From Bursaphelenchus xylophilus (lineage: Eukaryota > Nematoda > Chromadorea > Rhabditida > Aphelenchoididae), in the NCBI GenBank assembly GCA_904066235.2, contig CAJFCV020000002.1:6882001-6946000 (forward strand): a stretch of 64,000 nucleotides of DNA. Direction: 5' to 3'. The notes beneath the pieces are model-generated. The model searched no databases. It was given only the letters and a program-made list of their open reading frames with translations, and had not been told where the DNA came from. Of this stretch, positions 1 to 11,494 are shown in pieces. Numbering within the stretch: position 1 is the first letter of the stretch; each line of letters starts with the position of its first letter. The translations under genes were made by a program, and so were the position numbers.

Positions 1-1
1 G

Positions 2-2973
2 TCAGTTGTACGTCGAGAACGGGACATTCTCCTTGCTCTTAACTTTTAAAAGCATGGGTTTAACATAACGTCGTCGAAGAGAGCATAACGTAGAGTAGAA
101 GGGCGTTTCCTAATACAATAAGTCATGAATTTAATGACTCACAATGTTTATCTGAAGTTTATCGCTAAGAATGAAGGTCATGTCAGCAATGATCATGGTC
201 TCGAGGATATCTCTGGTATCTATCCCGGTTTGTTCCTTCATTTCTCGAAGATTAAGAGTTTCTGTGTCATACAATTTAGCTCTGAGATAACTCATCAAGA
301 CAGAAAACCAGTATTGTCTATAAGTTTTGAGACCGGCATCACTCAGGGGATGTTCAGGAGACCCGACTTTTCGTTCGCGTATTGAAAGCTGGTAACCTGC
401 AAATTTCGAACCATTAGTTTTGCGACGTAGTTATAAGTCACTCACTGAGATCTATCAAGAAAAGACCATACTGTTTTCTCTGCATCCACGGCAGAACCAA
501 GAGACAACTTAAATTATTGTTTGCCACAGGTTTGATCTCCTGAAAAAAATAATGCAATCGATTACAACTACCTTTGAAAAGTAGCCAGCCACTGTGTACT
601 CAGAACCTGACGTTTCTATCAGGACGTAGAATTTGAAGCCATCAGTCTCGAAATGAACGGCTTTTGATCCAATAAATGTTTTCGCAAACAAGGATAATCG
701 ACGGCAGAATATCTGAAAAGAAAATACGGTTCTTCTCGAGAAACTTACCGTTTCTTTCTGACCATGGATTTCATAAACATTAAGTTTACCTTCGGAATAT
801 ATCAATTCTCCCGGAGGTTGTTTCAATTCGCACATTCCAATATGTTGAATTAATTGAGTTAAGGAAGGAAGGGTTGCTAAACATTTCGGGCAGAAGCCAA
901 CACGATCAGTTTGTGGAAGAATGGTACTCAAGAAGTTGTAAAACTTGGGGCGATAGGCGACGTTACCATAGAAGAAAACGGGCCTAAAATAATTAAAATG
1001 ACATGACTTTTTGAAAAAACAAAGCGAAGTCACTTAATTCATGGATCGACTTTTATAAACAAGTATTACGGCGATGGGGAGGGTGGAATGGGGATATCGA
1101 ATCTGAAAACCGCTACCTCCGCCGGGGAGCCGAGATAATCGACCAACAAATTTGACCAACAAAGTTACCCCGAATAGTTTTCTTTCACAAAGACCGCGGA
1201 AGCGAACCAAATGGCAACCGTTTATAATTTTTTTGCAAGCTCGGATCCATGTGGACTCGAACCAGAAAAGTTAAAGACGCGCGCTTCCAGACCACCGGAC
1301 TATTCAGGTTGCTCTTCCTCTGCTTTGGGAAGGGAGAACCATGAAATTCGGTCAAACTTGTTGGTCGATTATCTCGGCTCCAAGAGGCCGGTGGAAGTAG
1401 CGATTTTCAGATTCGATATCGCTGTCCCACTCTTTCCATCGCTGTAGCACCGTTTACAAAATCGACCCGTGATTTAAGTGACTTCCCTTGTTAGTTATTG
1501 TAGCAACTAACCGCTTATCCTTGGAGGTTTTCTTTCTGTCATTGTCCACATTTCCTACCGTAACGTAAGGAACATAAGCCATTTCATCGTCATCGTTTTT
1601 CCGATTTTCAAATTCATCCATCTGCTCTTCTGTAAAATGTGAAAAAGCCGAATCGGAAGATCCAATGCAGTTAAACTGAGATGAATTCGGTTTCAATGAT
1701 TCTGCTATCTGCGAGATCAAACGTAATCTTTTAGATTCGAATTCAACGTCAGATGGTTCTTTCGTGGATTTCTGTTTGATCTTAACTGGAGACATTTTAG
1801 GCGACCTCGTATCTAGAAAACAGGTTACTTTTAATAGAGCATTGACAACCTTTAGGTCTAACGAGGGTATCTTCCTTTGAAGATCCAGGTCTTTCTTCCT
1901 TCACCTTCTTATGAGATATCGACTTGACGGCCTTATGCTTTCTTTTAGGATCAACTTTTTCGTTATGCTTGTCACATGCCGGACATAACCATTTCCGGGC
2001 ACAATTATCATCCTGTTCTTTGTTAAGAGGTCTACAAGCCTCATGATAGGCGTTCCCACATTGAAGGCACTGAACATTTCCGGGATCAAAGATTGGATTT
2101 GAGCACTTCTTGCATCGTATGCATTCTTGGCAAACAAATTTGTTGCGATGACTTAGAGCCCAATCATGAAGTTCAAGTTCATCAAAGGTGCAAACCAGGT
2201 GAAAATACTTCAAACAAACGGTGCAACTCAAAGCCGGATCTTCTTCGAATGTAAGCCCAGATTCTTCCGTCTCTGTCTGAATTATTGTTTTATGCATTTT
2301 ATAAAACCGCAAGCCCCACCTTAACTTTCTGATCTCTCTCCTCGGATTCTTGAGTTCGTATTAATGTCGGGCATTTACAAACTACGCAAATATGATAATC
2401 CAATTGATTTCTGACAGTAGATTCCGGATGAACAGGCAACCGGCGAATACTTGAAGGTGTCACAATGCTTTTGTCATCAATATGTAATGTCTTGAAAGAG
2501 CCTGGAGGCCGACCCACGGGTCTTGGTGTCTTTGTCTCTTTTTTATCCAATATTTTTCTTCCTAAATAATAGAAATCATAACTTGCACTACTATACCTGT
2601 ACCACTCTTGTCCGTTTTTTCGCCTCTTTCTCCTTTCTGATGGATGACTTTGGCAATGGGACTTTTGTTTTTGTTTTCTGATATTGTACTTGGTAGAGGA
2701 GGAGGAGATGTAAACTTGACATCTCTTCGCCGTAATGTATTCCGTCCTGTATTTTCGATTTCATCCTTGACTCCCTTTCTGGTCACACGTTTGCCTTGGC
2801 GGTTATTTTCTCCTTCGCTCCTCTTAACAATCTTCTGTGTCTTCTTAGTGGGATCTGATTTATTTTCGTGTTTCTCTGGAGATGCTGAAGCTTTCCGCTT
2901 TACTCCAGATGTCCGACTTCTTTCATTTTTCCGGTTGGTCTTAGACCGCGTCTGTCTGTCCATCTTAAGGTAA
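2..2973 (-). CDS. MYST-family histone acetyltransferase with PHD fingers (KAT6/MOZ-like)
   Basis: Predicted nuclear lysine acetyltransferase acting on histones. The N-terminus is basic (start chosen at MDRQTRSK). Cys/His-rich PHD-type fingers follow (about 1850-2280). The MYST domain has a C2HC finger with FCPKC near 890, the active-site lysine region AKTFIGSK, the catalytic-cysteine strand SCLLVLP, and PEHPLSDAGL carrying the general-base glutamate. About nine exons join in frame; for example 983-770 joins 722 onward with GQKET/IFCRRL, and the last exon ends with TGA at 2-4. The length, about 700 residues, is short for KAT6. The acetyl-CoA loop reads QRKQYG instead of the usual QRKGYG. The intron 984-1511 contains a foldback element. 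The gene lies just downstream of the LRRC57-like gene on the same strand. KAT6 is preferred over TIP60 or MOF because of the PHD fingers. The family call is firm; the exact subfamily is inferred. Confidence 0.85.
1026..1485. mobile_element. Foldback (MITE-like) element in the MYST gene intron
   Basis: About 130 bp at 1026-1160 recurs inverted at about 1345-1485. The ends read GAAGTCACTTAA and its complement, and the shared interior includes GATATCGAATCTGAAAA and GGAGCCGAGATAATCGACC. The arms differ by scattered substitutions and small indels. The middle 180 bp has no transposase. The element lies wholly inside an intron with a GTTAGT donor at 1511 and a TTTTAG acceptor at 984. Confidence 0.8.
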
Positions 2974-3139
2974 ACGTTATAAACCGAGGCGTTTTCACAG
3001 ATAATTTTCGGAACTTTCAACCCTTGAAAGTAAAATGTAGTTGTCATGTAGAACTCTTTATTTTTACATTAACAGCATATAATTAAATCTTTGATGACCA
3101 TAATGATAATATAAGTTACAAAATTCGACAGCTTATAAA

Positions 3140-3998
3140 TCAGACACCCTTTCTTTTGGTGGCAGTAAACCTCCCCTGATATTCCTCATAACCACTTAAG
3201 TGCTGGAATTCCGTATCATTTAGGAGATTTCCACTATAAGCTATCAAAGATATTCGTGAATCTTTCAATATTGCCACGGTAAACGCAGATTTGTCCAAAC
3301 AATTTTCTTCCACACGCAGAACTTTTAAACGTTGGCACTTGGCTAAGTTATCATTCAACGAACTCAACCGGTTTCGACTCAAATTCAACTCAGAAGACTT
3401 TAAATCGGCCACCTAAACGACTTAAAAAAATAAAACTAAACTTACGTTATCCGGCACTCTCTCAATCAAGTTTCCCGAAAGATCCAAAAACTCCAGATTG
3501 GGTAAAACACAAGTACCCACTGGGAAAATTGTAATCTCATTGTCAGAAACATTCAGAGTTTTCAAGCTAATACAGGCACCAATCGAATCGGGAAGCTCTA
3601 CAAGTTGATTTGCAGATAAATCTAAGGTCTCCAATGCCTTTAATGACCCTATTGTGTCTGGAATCTCTTTTATTTTGTTTCCATGAAGATTAAGGTGTTT
3701 TAAAACTGCAAACTTTTGAAAGTCAAACGAAATCTCGGCAATTCTATTGTTTGCCAAATCCAAATTCCTCAATATTGAAGCGACCTAAATAAAAAAAATA
3801 TAATAATAAAGACATGAATATAAATACCTCATCGATAGCTCCAGGCACGTTTTTGATATTACAATCTTTTAATTGGAGGATCCGGCTCTTCTTGGCGTTT
3901 TCCAAATGACTCTGGACTCTTGAATTCGACGGCCCTCCTTTTAAAGCTGACAATCCCTTAGACAGTGGTGTTTTTGCGTTTGAGTGATCATTACCCAT
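3140..3998 (-). CDS. LRRC57: LRRC57-like leucine-rich repeat protein
   Basis: Small leucine-rich repeat protein of about 240 residues. It begins MGN, a possible N-myristoylation signal as in vertebrate LRRC57, and has the family's KSRILQLKDCNIKNVP segment. Several LRRs follow (LDLANNRIAEI, LNLHGNKIKEIP, LDLSANQLVELP, LDLSGNLIERVP). The C-terminus RFTATKRK matches the conserved LRRC57 tail RFTATKKK. There are three exons, with introns near 3787-3827 and 3413-3445. The molecular role is unknown in the family; membrane association is inferred from the MGN start. It sits about 170 bp upstream of the MYST gene on the same strand, close enough for a two-gene operon. Confidence 0.88.
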
Positions 3999-4120
3999 CT
4001 CCTATGTATAAAACAAAATTTTTCCGACGCCAAAAAATATAATTTTATTTTAAACGAAATGCAACTAAAACATCGAAGTTTTGTTTGTCACGAAGTGTCA
4101 AAAATCTCTCCAGCAGCAAG

Positions 4121-4190
4121 GGTGGCCACCCGGGCCCGTTTCGGCCCGTCTTACTTTTCCCGCAATTGCGAAATGGGCCGGGTGGCCACC
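4121..4190. repeat. GC-rich inverted repeat (hairpin)
   Basis: GGTGGCCACCCGGGCCCGTT at 4121 is mirrored by AATGGGCCGGGTGGCCACC ending at 4190, with arms of about 22 bp and a 25-bp loop. GC content is far above the AT-rich surroundings. It lies between the LRRC57-like 5' end and the Tudor-SN 3' end. The rest of 3999-4478 is AT-rich with no gene seen. Confidence 0.75.
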
Positions 4191-4478
4191 CCTGTCCAGT
4201 AGCAAAAACCACAAACGCGGAGAATCTGTTGCTGTTTTCAAAACTTTCAAGAAACTGTCATTTTTAAATGCCAACATAATTTATATTGCAATCATATGTA
4301 TTCTCATAAATAATTTTTTAAAATAATTTAGCAACAAACAAAATAATTATATGTCTAGATAGGAAAATATGCTACAATGACAATACAGTACCCTTATTCG
4401 ACATAACAAAATAACCGAAATATCCTCAATGGGATGCCATTATAACAAAATTTTCCGTGAAACAATATTGTTCGGAAA

Positions 4479-7400
4479 TTAGAATTCTTGACCGGTGAAG
4501 TCTCCATAGCGCCATATGTTTTGACGTTCGCGACGAGCAGCAGCTTCAGCTTGTTGATATTCGGTCACCTGAAAAAAACGCTAGAATAAAGAAACAATTC
4601 AAAGAAGAAACAGAGGCAACATATAAATTGCTTACCAGCTTCTGGAATCTTGGTTCACGACGTCCTTCAGCCAAAGCAAGACCTTGTTCAATGAGATATC
4701 TACCCAAATCCACAGGCTTTCCATCTTTTCCAGGGAAATAGAGGGTCACAGCCTCAAGAGTTCCAAGTTTGTATTCGGGATTCAACTCAATGTAAGGAAC
4801 GCTTTGAGTAATCTCGTTGAAGGCGGCGTCAGTCTCGCTTGCAAAGTCTGGATCGTTGGGAGGCTGGACCAGAGCCAATTTGTATTCCTTGGCCAGCGGT
4901 TGCTGAGAAATAAAGGATGGAGGAAGCGGGGCCAAAAGTGATGTGGGAACAGTCTCTCTCTGTAAATACATGAATCTACAAAAACAGAAAATGGCGTACA
5001 TTTCCGAAGTCAATGTAAACAACGTCAGCATTTCCGCCGCGGACACTCTCGACTTTCACTCTGTGCCATAGGTTTACTTCCTTAAAGAAACCTGCACAAA
5101 GTTCGTTCTTCCTTGGAGTATGGGACGTTGTTGGAGATCCAATTTCCCTTTGAAGATCACCCATTAATTTCTCAATCGCAGGTCCTAAAATACAGTAAAT
5201 AGAAAGTTCTGCAGTCCAGCAAGAAAAACGCAAAATTCTCCTTACCGTCTTCGAACTTTTGAACGTAGAAGTGCAGATTGCCCTTACAAACCTCACTGAT
5301 AACCACTTTCTTCAAGTTCAACTTTCTCTCACTGGGATCGTTCGCTTCGGCCTGAGAAGTAGATACGTTCTCAGCTTCTTCAACGTAATTTTTCCACAAA
5401 CGGAGCTTGCTATCGCGCGCCTTCTTCTCAGCATTCAACAGCTGATTGTAATATTTCGTCTTTTCGGCAGTGAAGTGGACAGTTGCCAAACCTCGCTCCA
5501 CCAATTGTTCAGCCACATTAAATTGTCCCTTTTCTCCTTGAGCAAAAACAAATCCAATGAACCCTCCAGTTCTATCCAAGGAGTCGATATCCAATTGGAC
5601 CTCTCTTTGAAGAATACTATGACGAGTAAAATCGTATGCCTCCTCTCCATATGGTTCACTCTCTCCTTGAACCTTTCCTCCAACAATCCTAGCGGTCTTG
5701 GGGCAGCTAATTCCACTTAGGACCACTGTGATTATAACATTTTCTTTGGGAACATAAACCCTCAATCTGGAACCACTCGAGACAAATTCAACAATTCCAG
5801 AAGGCCTGGATCCACGCTGGAAAGTTGAAAGGTAGGTCTTCGCTCTGGCGAGGTCGTTTTGAATCTCGTTTACACGAATGAGCCCGGTTTCCTTTTCATT
5901 CCAGACTCCCTTCTTATCCTTCTGGGCAGCTGATTCGGCAGCAAGAAGGTCATCATAACGTGAAGATCTGTTTTCATCATCTTGTTTGTGTCTTACAACT
6001 TTGGCGAGTCCATTAGCAATCAGTTGCTCGCCAACATTTTGCCCATTCAAGGTTACTGTGTAACAGAATTTCTCGGGGTACTTCTCTTGTTTTGGTTGGA
6101 TGTAATCAAGAGTTAATTGAACTTTCTTTCCAATCAACAACTTTCTCAAGAATTCTCTAGCTTCAAACAACCACGGGCTTTCATACATTGGCTTCTTGGA
6201 TCCTGGGGCCTTAGGTAGGGCTTTCACTGATGAGAAATACACCTTCTCTTCCTCGCCAGAATCTCTCAAAATGGTGATGTTATCTCCCAAACCAACTTCA
6301 ATCACTTTAGCGTTGGAAGTCTTTCTTTCACTGGCTGATAATGCCGTACTCACATAATCCCTCCAAATTCTCAGTTTAGCGGTCTTCGCTTTCCTTAAAA
6401 AAGAAAATGAATACATTAACAAGGAATCGGCAAATACTTGTCACGACGTCTCTAACCTAGGCCCCGTTGCGCCGGAAGTGGGATCATGACCAGGCAAACA
6501 CATCTTCGGTGACAATGTGAGCGTTAATCTTTTACATATTTTTTCTCTTCGGTCCTTTTTTTGAAACATCAAGAATTTAGGCACCAAAATCCACTAGTCA
6601 TTTTTATGAAAAATCCAAAAAAATAAGCCAAAAACTTAAACCGACCATAATTATACCAGTACAAACTGACCCTCACCAAATGACGCACATCATTGAAGAG
6701 CCCTTGAAAAGTGGCGGAAGACAACATTTTCATTTTTTTCAAAATAACTTTCCGTCACGACATACGCCATATTCGATATAACATGTACCATTTTGCGTTT
6801 TAAAAAAACATGTATCTTACCACATAGCAGATAATTCAACCGCTAAGGGACAAATGAACCGTTTGTAATTTTTTGCCCTTAGGCATTCTGAAAAAATCGA
6901 AAGTGGTTTCTAGTTACTACTTTTCAAGAGCATCCCAACGGTATATAATGCCATTTGGTGAGGGTCAATTTGCGCATTCTTTCTCTGTAAAATATTTTTT
7001 CACGATATTTCAAATGATGGTTTCGTTAAGAAGCTCATAAAAAGTATTTCCGACCCGTTGTAATATCGAACTTGATCAACCAACTAAAAATATCTTACTT
7101 CTCAGCCTCCCTGTATTTCTGTGGACCTTCGGTGACTAAACTCAACGTCCATTCAACGCACTTCGCAAACCCATCTTCCAAAAGAAATTGCGCAATGTTA
7201 CCACGCGGATGGATGACACTTCCAACGAAATTTTGATTGGAAACTCCCTCAAGGTATACCTTCACATCTCGCTGGAGAAGTCTTGACTCCACGAAGAACT
7301 TGGCTTCTTCTCCATAAGGTTCGCTTCGACCATTCTGTCCTACTTTAGCAGCTGGACATTTGATTCCACTAACCATAAGCGTGACATATTGGAATCCCGG

Positions 7401-8104
7401 GAGGAGGAACAGTCTCAACGTACTTCCGTCTCTAACTTGCTCGACAATCGCATCGATAGCTTTTCCCTTGAATTCGTCAACTAAAGTTCGTGCATCCTCG
7501 ATTTGCCAAGTGATGTTACGGACATGAGCCTGGGCATTACCGTCTTCAGCCCAACGGCCCACTCGGGCAGCTTTAGCCTTTTCTTGCGCATCAATGAGCT
7601 TCTGTGTATGATCACTAAAAATAAAAAATAAAGTAAATGTGAAACTTACTCAATTTGTTTTCCTACTTTCACTTCAACCCATCCCGCGCTGACGGCACTC
7701 TCAGATACATTCTCGGCATCTTCAGGGGAAGATCCGCCCAAGTAAATACGGCCGTGTTCACGCCCAGACGTCGCAATGAAGTCCCGGATGAAAACAACTG
7801 TCTTTCCAACAATCTTCTTGCGTAAAAATTCTCGGGCTTCCCATGCATATGGCTGAAAGCAGAATGGAGTTATGCAACATAGAATAAAACTAAAAATGAT
7901 CGGATGAGTTTTTCTTACTTCGTCATTGCTTCCATCATTTCCGCCATCAACAGGTCTCTTAGCAAGTCTGGGAGCTGAGATGTTGCTCAAATAAACGGTA
8001 ATCTCTTTTGGTGGACCATTGGCAGCAGGGCCTTGAAGAACGACAGAATCTCCGCTCAAAACTTGCTTAACCAATCCTCTTTTGACAGTATGATCTTCAC
8101 TCAT
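4479..8104 (-). CDS. tsn-1: Tudor staphylococcal nuclease (Tudor-SN, SND1/p100)
   Basis: Multifunctional RNA-binding protein of RISC, RNA decay and transcription co-activation. It is built as tandem staphylococcal-nuclease-like domains, then a Tudor domain interleaved with the last SN domain. It starts MSEDHTVKRGLVKQVLSGDSV. SN repeats are recognised by recurring phrases such as PYAWEAREFLRKK, SEPYGEEAKFFVESRLLQRDV and SPWLFEAREFLRKLL. The Tudor segment has NLWHRVKVESVRGGNADVVYIDFGN (about 5010-5090). The C-terminus ends RYGDFTGQEF just before the TAA at 4479. Seven or eight exons join in frame to about 900 residues, the normal family length. One intron (about 6394-7098) is unusually long and holds a foldback element. 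Divergently arranged with TPI. Confidence 0.95.
6662..6973. mobile_element. Foldback (MITE-like) element in a Tudor-SN intron
   Basis: CAAACTGACCCTCACCAAAT at 6662 is the inverse of the sequence ending at 6973 (ATTTGGTGAGGGTCAATTTG). Similarity continues inward, for example CTTGAAAAGT against ACTTTTCAAG, giving imperfect arms of 70-90 bp. It is about 312 bp, has no coding capacity, and sits inside the 0.7-kb intron. The rest of that intron is AT-rich and unremarkable. Confidence 0.75.
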
Positions 8105-9459
<1,355 letters not shown>

Positions 9460-9654
9460 GTGGATACTTTCGCTTACACAGTAGTAGTCAGTCAGTCAAT
9501 ATTTGAATTGAACTTTTCAACTGTAGATATGTTTTATTATATCTAATAAACTATATAGGTCAAAACGGTGTTGTTTTTCTTGAAATTTTTTGGTTTTATT
9601 TTCCTTCATTTAAATACTTGAAAAAAATATGAGAAGATGTATTAACGGGTTTAG

Positions 9655-11327
9655 ATGTCTACTCAATACATAACAGAACCAGCTACAGAAGGGAAGGTGT
9701 GTCTGGAAACGTCCCTGGGAGATGTTGACATCGAATTGTGGAGCAAAGAAGCTCCAAAAGCTTGTCGAAATTTCGTCCAGTTATGTCTGGAAGGATACTA
9801 TGATAAATGCAAGTTTCATACAGTTATAAAGGATTGCATTGCCCAAACTGGTGACCCAACTAATACTGGGGAAGGCGGAGAGTCCATATACGCTGACGAT
9901 TTCAAAGTAAAGTTTGCATTTCAGAATTGTATTTTGGTTTAGGTCGAGACGCATCAAAGGATAAAATTTAACAGAAGAGGTCTTGTTGCAATGGCAGCCA
10001 ATGAAGACGGGTTTCTGGCCTCTCAGTTTTTTATTACTCTTGGATCAACACCGGAACTAAACGGAAAACATACATTATTTGGAAAGGTAAGCAAGCACAT
10101 TGAAATTAGTTTTCTGTTTAAGATTACAAACAACACCATCTTCAACATCTTTAAGCTAAATGACTACGCAGTTGATTCAGAAAATCGACCTATAAGATCA
10201 GAGAGAATAAACAAGGTTGAGGTTCTGTCCAATCCATTTAAAGATATAGTCCCCAGAAGTGTCAAAAACAAAGAAAAGAAGTCTAAGAAGCATAAGAAGG
10301 AGAAGGCTGTTATACAGAACAAGGGATTATTATCATTTGGTGACGAATGTAATGACGAAGAACTGGTTTTATTTAACAAAGTGAGTAGGATGTTCCTCTA
10401 TAGTACGTCCTTTTAGAAACTGAAAGGGAAGAGCGCTCACGATGTCCTTAAAGACGATAAACTCAGCAAAGATTTGGCTGTGAAGCCCGAAGAATTAGGA
10501 GGGAATGGAGTAAGTTTAAGCTTCGTTTATTTATTTTACGTTTTCAGAATGATAAAGGTGGTGACGATAATCAAGAAAGTCTCAGCAGAATACGAGAACG
10601 ACTGAAGAAGAAGAAACGAAAAAATGATGATTCAGATGCTGATAAAGAGGATGTGGATTTTGGGGATGTTCTGGATGAGGTCCAGAAGGCCGAGAAAACA
10701 GCAGAGAAGTTAGAAAATTTTTGTTTAATGATACTCAACTCGTTTTTTAGGGAACAATTGGAAGCAGAACGGAAGAAACTTCAAAAAGAATATGCAAAAA
10801 GTTTGAGGGGACCTAAAGTTGCGAAGGCCGAGGAAGATAAAACAACTGACACGATAAAGGATTACAAAAAGATGAAATTGAAATACAAAACAAAGAGTGA
10901 TAATGTGGTCAAAGATCTTGACAAACAGAGAGAACGTCAGACAATGAAGCTACTGGATCGATTTGTTAGTACTGTAAAGAAGGAAACTTCAACTACAATT
11001 CTGAATAATAAGAAGGTGGATTTATCTGGAGAAAAGAGCCAGGAGGAATTACTCAGAGAGGGCGCTGAAACCAGACCCAAGAAGCATTTCGAAGAACGGA
11101 TGGAAGAAGATAATGACCTAGATGCCAGTACTACTGTTAAGATTGATGAAAATGCAACAGACGAGGTTGAACCGGATTGGATGGATCATGCATTTGTGGC
11201 TCCTGAAGACCGAAGTGGAGTCACCAAAGCTCGGGATGCTAATCTGAGGGAAGAAGATGAGGATTGGTACGACATTTCTGACCCTCGGAATAAAATGAAC
11301 CAGAGAAAAAGAGAAGAAAACAAGTAA
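9655..11327 (+). CDS. CWC27: Spliceosomal cyclophilin-type protein CWC27 (SDCCAG10)
   Basis: Peptidyl-prolyl isomerase-like protein of the activated spliceosome. The N-terminal cyclophilin domain covers about 170 residues (TSLGDVDIELW, FHTVIKDCIAQTGDPTNTG, SQFFITLG, LNGKHTLFGK). A long Lys/Glu-rich helical tail follows, ending in DVEPDW-like (EVEPDWMDHAF) and DWYDISDPRNKMNQRKRE, the conserved CWC27 C-terminal signature. The chain uses about six exons with short introns, including 9907-9942, 10381-10416 and 10709-10751. Typical cyclophilin active-site residues are only partly kept, as in the CWC27 family. It lies 200 bp after TPI on the same strand. Confidence 0.93.
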
Positions 11328-11494
11328 CCTTGTAATGGCATCGTTCTTATTTATTAAATTTATTCTATCTCTGCACTTGAATAACTCTATACACGTTAAT
11401 ATCAAGATCAATATATTAAGGATTTTCTGGAAATCATTTTTTTTCATGCGGACGGGTCATTGTAGGTCTTTAAAGGCAAGGCAGCAAGGGAAAA

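Noticed and set aside
125..385. Plus-strand open frame at the window start
   Set aside because: It is antisense to the last exons of the MYST gene, which match the family; the plus frame does not.
1240..1310. tRNA-like B-box (GGTTCGAGTCC on the minus strand) inside the first foldback element
   Set aside because: No matching 5' acceptor strand or D-arm could be paired, so it is not a functional tRNA gene. A tRNA-derived origin of the element is possible but unsupported.
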